Of a stretch of 64,000 nt of DNA, positions 13,792 through 26,062 are shown piece by piece; the stretch's first letter is position 1; every line of letters starts with the position of its first letter. The translations under genes were made by a program, and so were the position numbers. Below the pieces are notes generated by a model. It worked only from the letters and a program-made list of their open reading frames with translations, did not search any database and was not told the origin of the DNA. Origin of the DNA: Rusavskia elegans (taxonomy: Eukaryota > Ascomycota > Lecanoromycetes > Teloschistales > Teloschistaceae); the NCBI GenBank assembly GCA_011316305.1, contig SAUG01000074.1:62001-126000 (forward strand), written 5' to 3'.

Positions 13792-14371
13792 TATAATATC
13801 TTTATATATTAAAGGGCGTTACGTTCGAGTTTAGCTATAGCCGTAGGCGTAGTCCGAACTATTAAATAGTAAAGGAATCTAGGCGTAGGTTATTATGATA
13901 AGTCCTATTTAAACGTAAAAATAAAGTTATAATATTATAAAACGTCTTTATTACGGAAGTAATTAAAAAAAGAATAACTAAAAATATTTAATCACTATAT
14001 TAATAACTAATAAAAAAAGCTATATAATAGAAATAAAAGAGCGATATATATATTAAAAATAGCCGATAGTACCGATAGATAGCTATCCGCTAAAAGCCTC
14101 TATTATAGACTGGCCGTTTTATCGGATTTCGAACTCGAGTTCGTATCCCGGGTTCGACTTTCTAACCGTATTAGGAAGGAGATTAATTTAAACTGATAAT
14201 TTAGACGCGTTAGCCACGTTTATCGCGAAGTCGGGTCGCCACTTTGGTTCGAAGTGGCCAGTCTATTCTATTATAAAAGTCGGTTATAGCGGCTATAGAC
14301 GGCTATAGATAATTAGTTTCGTTTGGCTGGCCAATTTTCCAGAGCTCTTCTATAGAATGGTAGAAGTAATA
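13792..14371 (-). repeat. LTR of family B carrying a MITE
   Basis: Matches the other LTR-B copies on minus, but is split by the 160-bp hAT MITE at 14106-14265. No clear 5-bp target duplication is visible, so I cannot tell whether it is the 5' LTR of B' or a separate solo LTR. To its right, 14378-14451 is another short family B fragment on + that ends where LTR-C starts. Confidence 0.75.
14106..14265. mobile_element. 160-bp hAT-type MITE, copy 1
   Basis: Exactly 160 bp, with inverted termini TAGACTGGCC and GGCCAGTCTA. It is flanked by CTCTATTA (14098-14105) and TTCTATTA (14266-14273), an 8-bp target duplication with one C/T change. The empty site is seen in other LTR-B copies, such as about 3140 on the same strand, which proves the insertion. 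8-bp duplications fit the hAT superfamily. There is no coding capacity, so any movement would need a transposase supplied elsewhere. Confidence 0.88.
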
Positions 14372-14451
14372 GTTACTTTTATCGGCTTATATCTAGAAAG
14401 ACTACGAAATTATTATTATAGATTTTAATAAACTAAAAGCTAAACTAATTT

Positions 14452-14905
14452 ATATATTATAGAGCTATCTAAAAGTTCGATATTTCTAAAAATTGATTGG
14501 ATTTATTAGTATATCTATAAACGAAGGTAAAACGAGTAATTATTTAAATTAATTTAAAAATAAATCAGTTTAATTGCTAGAGCAGTATATAGTAATAACT
14601 AATAAATTAAATACGAGCTATAAAGGCGTCGAGTTCAGAACTTATATAGATAAATAAAATCTTCTACTATTTAGATTATTTATAGATTAAAATAACTAAA
14701 ACTGTTCTATTTTAGAGTATTTATTTACTAAAACTATTAAAATTAAAGTATTTATAATATTTATTCACTAAAACTACTATAATATTCTTTAAGTATTAAT
14801 ATTTAGACCGTCTATATATTTCTGCCTATTAAGGCGTAATAGATAATCTAGCGCTATACTAAATACTACCGCGTTTTTTAAAGTACGCCGCCTGTATTTA
14901 TAATA
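14452..14905 (-). repeat. 3' LTR of element C
   Basis: About 450 bp, aligning with 20846-21163 plus 21622-21729 once the SINE is removed. The inner end reads GCCGCCTGTATTTATAATA. Exact outer boundary is uncertain by a few bases. Confidence 0.72.
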
Positions 14906-15399
14906 CTAGATCCTTTTTTTAGATTTTTTATCCCGAAAAATCTTCTATCCTTCTTTTTTATAGGTAAAAGAAAGAGATTATTAACTAAAGATTATTATAA
15001 GAAAGTCCTATTATTAGATATCGGTATATTAGCTATATATTTCTATCGGAATTATTTCTAATCGGGGAAATTCTATCGTATTAATAAAGATTCCGAAAAG
15101 TATATTAGTTATATAGAATAAATTTATTCCTATAACTTTACTTTATTATATACTACGCGTTAGTATCGTTTTAGAAATAAATATAAAAAATCAAAAAAAG
15201 AATTATATAAAGTATATACGAAATGATAATATTTACTTTATTAATTAGATTTTATTAAAGAAAAGCAGCGTATTATAGTTAATAGAAAACTTATTTACTT
15301 TATTAATTAGATTTCATTAAAAAAAAGCAGCGTATTATAGTTAATAGAAAACTATAAAATTTTAAAGAATTAGAATATAAAAAAAGTCCTGCGGATCCG

Positions 15400-18300
15400 C
15401 TTTCGTCTATTAATTTAAATTCTTTTATCGATATATCTTCTAAATGGATTATTCTATCTAGTAATTATAGCTAGTTAATAACTTTTTTAGCTCCCTTTAA
15501 TAGAACTATTATAGAGTTCTCTAGTAGTTTACTAAGTTTTTTTTAGATTTTTAAATATTTTTCGAAATAAAATAACCTTTCTATTTAATTAGATAGTTCT
15601 AACCTTTTTATTATAAGATTTTTTCGATTATAAAAGTATCTTTCTTCTAAATCTCGAAATTAAACGTCTATTATAATAGCGTTCTAGAGTCGGCTGGTTT
15701 TAAAAAAGATATATAAAATACCGGGTATATTTTAATATCTTTAAATAAATCGAATTTATAATTCTAAAATCCTTTAATTCCTTTAATTAAAAATAGTCCG
15801 ATTTTAATATAGTTAAGTTTCTTATTTAGAGTTTTTATTTTTAGGTTCTTTATAAAAAGGTATACTCTATCTCTTTATTTTAACTAAAGTACTATTTTTT
15901 GTTTTTTATTTTATTAATTACCCGAGTATTTCTATATTTTTAGAATATTTCTATAGATTTTTTTCTAAATATCGACTTTCTAGATTACTAATTCCGCTAA
16001 CTTATATAATAGCGATTATCTAAATAGATTCGGATTTTATTTATTTTCGATATAGAACGGTATTTCTTTAATTATATTTGATTTCTTTATATTAAATATT
16101 AATTATACTATTAGTAGAAATAAAATCTAATTATTTTAAACGTTTATAACGTAATACTTTAAATATTATTCTAAAGTTTAGTTATTACGTTCTATCTATC
16201 TATCTATTATTAGATAGAAAGCTATTAATATTTTTAATTTTATATTAAATAGAAAAATAAAGGTTTTCTAATAGTTCGAAGTAAAGAATTTATTTTTATT
16301 ATTTATTAATACTTCTAGTAATCCGTAGTATAGGAATAATTAAATTTAGATAATAAATCTAAATTATTCTACTATAAAACCTTTTCGTAATAGAATTATA
16401 TAGATATATTTTATAAATCTATCTACTATATTAAATATTAAATCGTATTCTATATTTATTATCGGGTCTTTCGATTTTAGAAATTTAATAATAAAGTTTA
16501 ATATAACTTTCTTTTATAGCGAGTCCGGTAGTTTCTAATACTAAATCTTTTTATAACGAATATAAATATTATATTTATTTTACTAATAACTAAAATATTT
16601 TTCTATATATACTTCGATTTATTACTTTATATTAGAAAACTTATAATACTATTATAAAAGTTATATTATTTTTATTATATCTAGATACCTTTATAGTATT
16701 TTATTATAGTATTCCTTAATATATTTATCGATTTTATCGTCTAGTATTTATAGTTTTTCTTTTACTATAGAAAACTATATTTAGTCGTATCTAAATATAT
16801 ATAGCGTTATATTGATTTTATATTAATTTACTAATAATAATCTATTTTTATTAATTTTAAAAATACTATTATTAAAAACTTTATTTATTTTTATATAATT
16901 ATTTCTTCGATTTAAAATATCTACTTTTCTATTTTTTTTTACCTAGATTATAGTATATTTTAAATTTATATTAATCGAAGAATTTAGATTATTATATTTA
17001 TTATCTATTAAATTATTTTATTATTATAAAATATAGGAAATTTTTATAATTTATAAAAATTATTAATTTTAGTAATTTTTTAGTATATACTTTCTATTAT
17101 TCTAGTATAGCTAGTAGTTTTTTATTATAATTATTATAATTCTATTTTACTAACGATAATTCTCTTAATATATATATTATTGGGTCCTATTTATTATTAT
17201 ATTATTATAGAAGATATATATCTAGAACTAGATTTAATAAATCCGTTTCTATTTTTAATAGTTTTTTTAAATCGAATATTTTAAATACTAGATCTTTTAT
17301 ATATTTTCTTTTAAAATCTTTAAATATCTATTATTATTTTTTTCTCTAATACTATTTAACGGTATCTTTTATTAAAGCTATTAGAATAAAAGTTCTTTTA
17401 AAATAGTTTTTTATAAAATTTTAATTATAGTTTATAAATTCGAAAAAGCTTTAAATCCTTTTAACGTTTATTAGTATTATCTTTTTTTAATAGTTTTTAG
17501 TTTACTAGAATCGATATATAGCTCGTTATATCTAATAATAAATTCTAGAAAGTTAATTTCTTTTTTATAAAATTTATACTTTTCTAGTTTAAAATATAAA
17601 TCTTTTCCTTTTAGATATTTAAAAATTTTACTAATATATTATTTATTTTCTTCGAATATTTTAGAAGAAATTAAAATATTATTAAATTAGGCGATAATAA
17701 ATATATCCAAATGATTTTTAAATATATTATTATTAATATTTTAATAGATTACCGGAATATTTAATAATTTAAATTATATAACTACATATTTATAGTAATT
17801 ATACTATATTTAAAAAGCTATTTTCTATTTTTTTCCGGTTTTTATTTATATAAGATTATATATTTCTCGAAAGTCGAAATTCGTAAAATATTTTATTCTA
17901 GAAAATTTATTTTAAAGTTCGCTAATATTTAGTAGTAGATATCGATTTTTAATTATAATATTATTTAGTTTCCGGTAATTAATATATAGACGGAATATTC
18001 TATTTTTTTTTTAAATATAAAGAGAATCGAATATACTGCCGGTAATTTAAATTTTCTAATAAATCTCTTTTTTATATTTTTATCCAAATATTTATAAAGT
18101 ATTTCGAGTTCTATTATAAATAATAAATAGATAAATCAAAATATAGATTAGTTATCTAAGTTAAATCTAATTTACTATTTCTACGATTAATATTTAAATA
18201 GTACTTTTATAGTTATCTCTTTTTAAAATAAGTTTATCTAATTTTTATATTTACCTGGAATTTTTTCTAATAGATTTTCTATTAATTTCTTATTAGATAA

Positions 18301-20700
18301 TATAAAGTTTTTAAAAGGTTCGTTTTTTTTTTCTATTTTTATTTTTTTAATCTAGCTAATTTCTACCGGTATTTAATAAATTGAATATAAATAGTTTTTA
18401 GTTATTCTTTTTTAAAGCTATAAATTCGCGTTTTATATTCTATTTCTTATCTATCCGAGATCGCTATTTCGGTATAGACTAGATATTCTCTATATAAGAA
18501 TATTATTTAAAACTAAATATTTTTTTCTTTTAGTCTATTACTAGATTATAATCTTTTAACTAAAGAATTTTAAATAAGATTTCGTAGCTAGTTATTTAAA
18601 TAATATTAAATTAAATTTCCTTTTAATATTAGTTAATTTTTATTTAAAATAATATTATTTTTTTTATAATCTTTCTATTTTTACTAGATATTTTATTTCT
18701 ATTAATAACGATTAAATTATATATATTTTTTTTTTTAGTTTAAAAGAATCTTTTTCTAGACTGGCCGTTTTATCGGGTTTCGAACCCGAGTTCGTATCCC
18801 GGGTTCGACTTTCTAACCGTATTAGGAAGGAAATTAATTTAAACTGGTAATTTAGACGCGTTAGCTACGTTTATCGCGAAGTCGGGTCGCCACTTTGGTT
18901 CGAAATAGCCAGTCTATCTTTTCCTTTTAGCTAAATCTTCTAATATAAAATTTCCGGTTACGTTTAAATTAATAAATATTTTAATCTTTTATAATTTATT
19001 ATTAGTTTCGATAATTATTTTAATCTCGAGTATATATATATAGCTAGCTAAATATAGTTATATTCTCCGGACTATAAAGTTATATATTTATAGTATATCT
19101 ATTACTATAGAATTTTAACTTTTTCCGAATTATTTTTTATATTATTATATTTTTGATTTTTATAATCTGCTTACGAAATATATTTATAGAATTTCTAATT
19201 AAAAGTTCTATTTCTTTTTTACTATTCTTTCTAGTATCTATATCTACTATATATAATATATCTGGAATAGTTATAAAAATTATAACTTCCGACTTTAATA
19301 GATATTATAGAAACACGTCGGTATAGTTTTAATAGATACTATCTAGCTCTTTCCTTTTCTAATTTATAGATCCCGTAGTTATTATTATAGCAGGCGGTCT
19401 AATTAAATAGTACGTATTTATTTTCTATTATAATATTCTTTTATTATAATATCGATTTAAAAATAACTTTATTTTTAGAGGTATTATTTCCTAGTTTTTT
19501 TTCTAATATATCGATAATATCGTTTACTTTTTAATTCTACTAATTATTTTATAGGAATTCGTTTTTGATATATATTTTATAAATATTTTTAAATCTTTTA
19601 TAGATTACTATAAATTCTTCCTTTACTAATTTCCTATTATAAAGGGCTTGAAAGTATACTAGTTTAATATCTTTTATTATTATAATTACCTATCTAAAGG
19701 CGGCTTTTCTTCTAATAGATTCTATTAATATTTACAGCGAAGTATTATTTATCATAGCTTCCTATAGTATTTTATCGTTTTCTATAAACGTAAATTTTTT
19801 ATTTAAATTAGTTTCCTAGAATTTAGAACTATTATCGTTATTTTCTAAAATTATTTTCTACTAGTCTTTAGATTTCTTTAACGTAGCGTTCAGCTATTAT
19901 TATATTTTATTTAATCGATATTATCTCGCGAAATAGTCTGGTTTACTATAGTTATAGTACGTTTTAGAATTTTTATTTTCTTTACTGCCTTTAGAGTTTT
20001 TCTCTTTACGTCGCTATTATATAGAGTCTAGTTCTATTAGTATCGATCTAAAATAGCTATTTTCGGACTATTATTATTTAGATACTATCTTTTATAGGGC
20101 TATTTTAAATAATATCACGTATTACTTTATAGTCTACTATTATAGCGTTTTTCTATATCTTATTTATATAATTTATTATCGAAATCGATAGATATTTTAA
20201 TTAGATTATCAAGTATATTATATACCTGACTATTATATATAAGTTTATCTTTTATTCGCTTTTTAAACTTTTATCTGAATATTATATATAGAGCGTCGTC
20301 GTTCTACTTCGTTAGTAGTACCTATTTTTTAAATCGTACGGCGTAATTAGATATTATATTCTTTTATTAAAGATATTTAAAAAAGCGTTTAATAGTTTAG
20401 ATTTTATTAAAAATTCTAAAGATCTTATAAATAGCTTTTTTAAATTTTATAAAATATACGAAAATATATTTATTATCTTCGTCGTTATCTATATACTAAC
20501 GAAGGAAAGGTTTTATCTAGTACTAGGCTCGTCCTTAAAAATAGGATACGACGAAAAGCGTTTTCTATTCTTTAGATATAAAATGGAATACGAAGTCTAT
20601 ATCTAATTATATAAATCAGTCTTCTAGTTTATTATAATCTCTATAGTATTTATCGAGTTTATTAAATTTAATACTATAAAAGCGTTAGTTAGTAGAAGGA
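15400..20700 (-). pseudogene. Decayed gag-pol of element C
   Basis: On minus, a CCHC zinc knuckle lies at 19920-19963 with Cys and His mutated to Tyr. Reverse transcriptase covers about 18015-17400, with an INYRKLN block near 17965 and the catalytic region as FNNILIS near 17670. RNase H and integrase follow toward 15500. RIP stops interrupt every domain. MITE copy 2 (18757-18916) separates protease from reverse transcriptase. Confidence 0.8.
18757..18916. mobile_element. 160-bp hAT-type MITE, copy 2
   Basis: Exactly 160 bp with termini TAGACTGGCC and AGCCAGTCTA. Flanks TCTTTTTC (18749-18756) and TCTTTTCC (18917-18924) are an 8-bp target duplication with one T/C difference. On minus it holds a perfect A-box-like TAGCTAACGCG (18857-18867) and a perfect B-box-like GGTTCGAAACC (18776-18786). 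Confidence 0.88.
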
Positions 20701-20845
20701 ATACTTTTATTTTTACTATTATCTTTTATCTAGATTTCTTTTCCTTTAGATTCGGACTATTTAGCTAAATAGCTGGAATTACTTAAAATAGAGATATAAC
20801 GTTAATCTACGATAGATATTCTAAAGATATTTAACGTATTATAAA

Positions 20846-21729
20846 ATTACCTAGAAGTCCGATATTTTTAAAAGTTAATTAGATTTATTAGTATATCTAT
20901 AAACGAATATATAATAGATAATTATTTAAATTAATTTAAAAATAAATTAGTTTTATTACTAAAATAGTATATAGTAATAACTAATAAATTAAAAACGAAC
21001 TATAAAGGCGTCGAGTTCGGGATCTATATAGATAAATAAGATCTTCTACTATTTAAATTATTTATAGATTAAAATAATTAAAACAGCTCTATTGTAAAAT
21101 ATTGACTTACTAAAACTCCTAATATTAAAATATTTATAGTATTTATTTACTAAAATTACTAAAATATACTTTTAGTATTGGCCTGGGTGGCGCAGTAGTA
21201 ACGCTGCGTGACCTGGAGACCCAACGGATCCGCGCTCCATCTCGGAGTTAGCGGAGTTAATCCAGCGGGTCGGGGGTTCGAATCCTTCGAAGGCCAACTA
21301 ATATTTAAGTTTTTTCTATCGACTGAAAGTCGATTTTTACAGAGTTTTAAATACGGAGGGTCTAGTTAGTAGATTATCTCGGCCTAGCCCGATCGATCGA
21401 AGTAAATAAGTTAATTAAAGTTAAATAGATTACGGTTTCCTTCTGGGTTTTAGTCCAGATCTAGCTCTTTCGGGAGTCCTAAATTCGAGTTCTCGGTAAA
21501 ATACTTGAATACGAAAAATAATTGCGTAATCTGATCGAATTAGCGCCTCTAGCGTTAGATTCGTGAAAGATTAAAATCAAAATCCGAATGATTAATCGCA
21601 TATATATATACTTTTAGTATTAATATCTAGGCCGTCCGTATATCCTTGTTTGTTAAGGTGTAATAGATAATCCAGCGCTGTATTAAATACTACCGCGTTT
21701 TCTAAAGCACGCCGCCTGTGTTTATAACA
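20846..21729 (-). repeat. 5' LTR of element C, split by a SINE
   Basis: Two LTR blocks, 20846-21179 and 21606-21729, that together match 14452-14905. The element-strand terminus TGTTATAAACAC (rc of 21718-21729) keeps its TG. The SINE sits between two copies of a 16-bp duplication. Confidence 0.78.
21180..21605 (+). mobile_element. tRNA-derived SINE with 16-bp target duplication
   Basis: A 426-bp insertion in LTR-C flanked by perfect copies of ATATACTTTTAGTATT (21164-21179 and 21606-21621). The empty site is visible in the other LTR at about 14790. The first 117 bp are tRNA-like: 5' GGCC pairs with 3' GGCC, with a perfect A box TGGCGCAGTAG (21188-21198) and a perfect B box GGTTCGAATCC (21275-21285). 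A body of about 300 bp without coding potential follows, ending in an AT dinucleotide tail. It is GC-richer and far less RIP-mutated than its surroundings, suggesting late insertion or escape because of short length. It depends on another element's reverse transcriptase. Confidence 0.85.
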
Positions 21730-21733
21730 TTAT

Positions 21734-22145
21734 TGTTACGTCCGTAACTCTATAGAGGCATGCTGGAAGATTGGTTAAACAAGCGAGCCTAATTATCTAT
21801 AGCCGCCTATAGCCGCTATAGTCGATCTTTATAATAAAGGCTTTTAGCAAACGGCTACCTGTCGGTATTATCGGCTACTTTTACTATATATATCGTTTTT
21901 TATTTCTATTAGATAGCTTTTTTTATTAGTTATTAATACAATTATTAAATATATTTCTACTATTTTTTTTTTAGTTACTACTATAATAAAGATACTTCGT
22001 AATATTATAACCGTATTTTCGCGGCTACGCGAGATTAGTTATAATAATCTATACTAGAATTTCTTTGCTATTTAGTAATTCGGACTATATTTATAGCTAT
22101 AGCTAGGTTTAAATATAATACCCTTTAATATATAGAAATATTAAA
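21734..22145 (+). repeat. 5' LTR of element B (subfamily 1)
   Basis: 412 bp starting TGTTACGTCCGTAACTC. It shares the GTCGGTATTATCGGC block with the LTRs at 2831, 13792, 25651 and 26256. Confidence 0.8.
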
Positions 22146-22199
22146 TTTTAATAATTTACTATATTAGTTTTATTATCCCGCCCTATAGATCGAAGCGAT

Positions 22200-25100
22200 A
22201 CAATTAAAGCGGCAACGTCTAATATCTATAAAAGAAATAAAGAATTTTTAAAACCTTAGTTTATCTAGATAAATATCTATTTTATATTATATATAAACCA
22301 GTTTCCGAATAGAATAATTAAAATTCTATTTATAATATTATATTTAGAAAAGATAGCCTTTAATTAGATACTGTTCTATATAAAAATCTATCTTAATAAT
22401 CCGAAAAATTAAAAGGAAGATAAAATATTATAAATCTTCTATACCTTCGATAATCTAATTATAGCTATAAAAGAAACCTTCGGAAATAATAATCGAAATA
22501 GAATAATAGAAAGAAAACTTATAGTTTTAAGATAATAGAAGTCGGTAACTATCTATACTATTTAGTTCAGAATATTAATTTATAAAATAGACTAAAAAGA
22601 CTTAACTCTAAAAGTTTACTTTTATAAAAGTTTTTATCTCTTCTAGAAAACTTTTGTCTAGAGTTATATTAAGTTTTTATATATATATATATATACTTTA
22701 TCAACGTTATATACTATAACGATTGTTGTATTTTACGTATAAAGAAATTTTTATAGCTAAAAATATATTCGTCGGGCAAGATTTATAGCGCAGTTAATTA
22801 CTTTTATTTAACTATTTCCTTTTTTATTTAATTACGAATCCTCTATTATATAAATATAATTCCGTTATTTATAGTCTTCGGTTTACTAGTCTTTCTTCGA
22901 CGTTATATATAATTATTAGCTTCTAATATTTCCGCTATATCTACCTACTATACTACGAAGTAATTAAAAATCGTTATCGCCTCGTCTATATTTATTATAT
23001 AACCTGTACTTAAACGTTCTATTAAACTATTAAAATATTCTTTAGCCTGCGTAGCTTTAAGACGGTCGCTAGCTATAGGATCGCTAGCTAGTATACTAGC
23101 TACTACGGCTAGAAGCTTTACCCGATCGATTAGATTAAAAGGCGGTAAAGAAGTCGGATAGCGCGTTTTAAGGGCGGTAAAAAAGAGATTTTATCGAAGT
23201 TAAAATAGGTTACTCTAGCTATAACGAGGTAGTCGACGTCTTCGAGGATAGGTATAGTTATTACGGATATAAAAAAGTACTATCGTTTGGTTTAGCTGCG
23301 GTATAGCTATTACTGGAATATATACGTACGTAAGGGGTTTTAGGCTTATATTACTAGTAAAAGAAGAAAAAGAAAAAGCGATAACTATAAGGTATACTTA
23401 TCTATAAAAATTTCTATATTAAGTTATCGGTAGAAGGATACGTTATATTACTAAGCAGATTTAAATTAAAATTCTATAGAAAAAACCGTTATTTATATTA
23501 ACTAAACTAGAATATAAGGTCTACTACCGTATATTTAATACTAGTATACTAACGCTTGATTTACTTACCGAATCACTGGTTTATCGGGTACCAAAACCAA
23601 AACAAATTAATTAAATAAAAGGCTTTATATAAAAGTTAAAAAAGCTATAGTTGTAATCGAAAAACTAGATTCGCTAGTATTATTTATTAAACTAGTAACT
23701 TGAATTAATACCAAGCAGTATAAAATATATTTAGATAAATAGACGCTTAGTAAAATAGAACCCGCTAAAAGATAGTCTAAAGAAAATCTAATAGAATTCG
23801 ATACTACCGAAATTAGAAAATCGCGGACTAAAGTTTATTATTTATACGGAAAAACCGGATACCTTAAAAGAAATTATCTAATTAAAGAGGTAATAGAGAT
23901 AATCGAATACTAGTTTAAAGTAATAGAGGAATTATTCTAGAGAATAGCTAGAATATATATAACTAAAAGTTAGATAACCTACTATAGAAACTATTATCTT
24001 ATCGATTTATTAGATTAAAAAAGAATAGAATAGTATTTTAAAGAACCTAAAAAAGTAAAAAAAAGATTAATAATAAAGTTTAAACCGTATAAAACCGAAA
24101 AACCTCTTATAGCAGCGCTTAAAATTAAAATTAGAGATTAGAAAATAATAGCTTTTATAAATAGAGAAAAAAAAATTTTATAATTAAATTAAAAAATATA
24201 TCTAACTATATCCTTACTAAAATAATAGAGTTATAAATATTAAAATTAAAATAAAAAACGGATTTATTAGAGTTTCGAACTTTATAATAATCTTAAATTA
24301 AAGATAATATATTTTATTCGGGGACGGATAAAAAGAATTAAATTCTAGAATATTAATATAAAAAAGTATAGTCGAATAAAAAATAGAACCGTAAATAGTA
24401 TATCTTTTTATATATAAAAATCTTCTATATAGAAAATAAGATATCGTATTAAATATAAACTATAAATAAATTAAGAAAATCGATATCCTTTTTAAAAAAA
24501 GAGGCGAAGTATAGGAAATAAAAATTTGGAAAGAATACTACTATCTACTTTTATAACTAGTATTAAAATACGATAAAATTTAGAAAATAATCTAGAAACT
24601 TTAGATAGAAAATATTAAAGAAATCTATAAAAGTATTATTAAAGAAATAGAAAAGACCGAATATAATTCTATATCTAAATTAAAAGAATAACCAGAAAAA
24701 AAAACGTCAGACCCTATAATAAATATATAACTAAAGAATAAATAGTTTCTAACCTCGTTATTATAGAATAAAATAGTCGCTAAGAAATAGGAATTAGTAG
24801 AAATATCGGAGGACCTAGATATAACTTATAATATTAATATCTGATTCGGTATAAATAGATATAATATAAAGGAATCTTTTATTAGATATTCTTTTATATA
24901 AGTACTAAATCCAAGGGCTAAAAAAAATTAAACTTTTTTAAAAACCGGTCTAAATTAACCGAATCCAAATTAGAAATTAATTTAATAGATACCTTTTATA
25001 CGGTTGACGTAAAATCTATAAAAGAGTAATATATAACTAGATTATCTAGTTCGTTAAAATAAGATAATATATATAATTCCTAAATAATAAAATCACTCTT

Positions 25101-25650
25101 ACGTTTATCTAAAGCGCGATAATAAGTAATAAAATACTTTTACTTCCTAAAAAGTCGGCGGAAATCTAATTTTTAAACGAGATATTAATTATAATTTTTT
25201 TTTTAGAATCTAGAAAAGACTCGATATAATATTATACCTCGATATATTTATTAAAAATATTTTTAATATCGGACCGAAATTTATAATTTTTATTTTTAAA
25301 ACGTTTTCCTATAGATATTAGTAGTATAAAAAATATATAAAAATAAATAAAGATATAGATAGTATTAGAAATTAAAAAATTATGAAATTTCTAGGCCCGA
25401 GTATACTCGCTATAAATATTACTATCTACTTTAATTTTATACTCTTTTAAAAGATTACGAATATTAAAACTATAAAAAAAAGATATAATAATTCCCTTTA
25501 ACTAAATTCGACGGAAAGACTTTAAACGATTATCTCTTCGAGAATATATAATAAAATATTAAAGAAAAAAGAATAAAAAAAAGAAAAGGTTAAGTTTTAT
25601 AAAAATTTTATATACGGAAAAGCTAGATAGGAAACGATATATAGAGGCCG
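22200..25650 (+). pseudogene. Decayed gag and protease region of element B
   Basis: A Ty3-type gag capsid segment is readable at about 22380-22660, then the 22668-23612 insertion, then the gag C-terminus with a degenerate zinc knuckle at about 23830-23890 (KVYYLYGKTGYLKRN, with Cys and His positions as Tyr). Protease and the linker to reverse transcriptase extend to 25650, with little recognisable sequence. Confidence 0.65.
22668..23612. repeat. Unclassified repeat family F, copy 1
   Basis: About 945 bp inside the gag of element B. It is the reverse complement of parts of 45335-47470, including the GATTGTTGTATTTTACGTA block near 22723 and the CGATAAACCAG-type terminus near 23580. It starts with an AT dinucleotide run. 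Both flanks return to gag sequence, so it is an insertion. Composition is less AT-rich than the host element. I do not recognise a transposase. Confidence 0.65.
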
Positions 25651-26062
25651 TATTACATCTATAATTCTATTAAAATATACTAGAAAATTAGCCAAATAAG
25701 CGAGCCTAATTATCTATAGCCGCCTATAGCTACTATAGCCGACCTTTATAATAAAAACTTTTAGTAGACGACTACCTATCGGTACTATCGGCTATTTTTA
25801 TTATATATATCGCTCTATATTCCTATTAGATAGCTTCTTTTATTAGTTATTAATATAATTATTAAATACGTTTCTATTATTTTCTTTTTAATTATCGCTA
25901 TAATAAAGATATTTTATAATATTATAACCGTACCTTCGCGGCTATACGAGATTTGTTACGATAATCTACGCTAGAATTCCCTTACTATTTAGTAGTTCGA
26001 ACTACGCCTTCGACTGTAGCTAGACTCGAACGTAACGCCCTTTAATATACAGAGACGTTATA
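25651..26062 (+). repeat. Solo LTR of family B inside element B (sense)
   Basis: A complete LTR-B, subfamily 1, between the protease linker and reverse transcriptase. B' (near 13160) shows the same region without it. TATAG occurs on both sides (25641-25645 and 26065-26069), possibly the target duplication, but six extra bases precede the LTR on the left. Confidence 0.72.

Larger units (their letters stand above)
14452..21729 (-). mobile_element. Ty3/gypsy LTR retrotransposon C, RIP-inactivated
   Basis: Minus-strand element of about 6.7 kb plus insertions, with LTRs of about 450 bp at 14452-14905 and 20846-21729. The 5' LTR (right side) starts TGTTATAAACAC on the element strand and is split by a SINE at 21180-21605. 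Between protease and reverse transcriptase lies MITE copy 2. Gag, zinc knuckle, protease, reverse transcriptase, RNase H and integrase follow from right to left. The right end abuts element B. Confidence 0.82.

Noticed and set aside
14106..14265. Mutator-type MITE with 9-10 bp duplications
   Set aside because: Longer duplications seem possible for copy 1 alone, but only 8 bp works for all three copies with the full TAGACTGGCC terminus, which points to hAT.
21180..21296. Functional intron-containing tRNA gene
   Set aside because: The head is fused to a 300-bp body and AT tail, the unit is flanked by a 16-bp target duplication, and acceptor-stem pairing is incomplete. A SINE explains it better.
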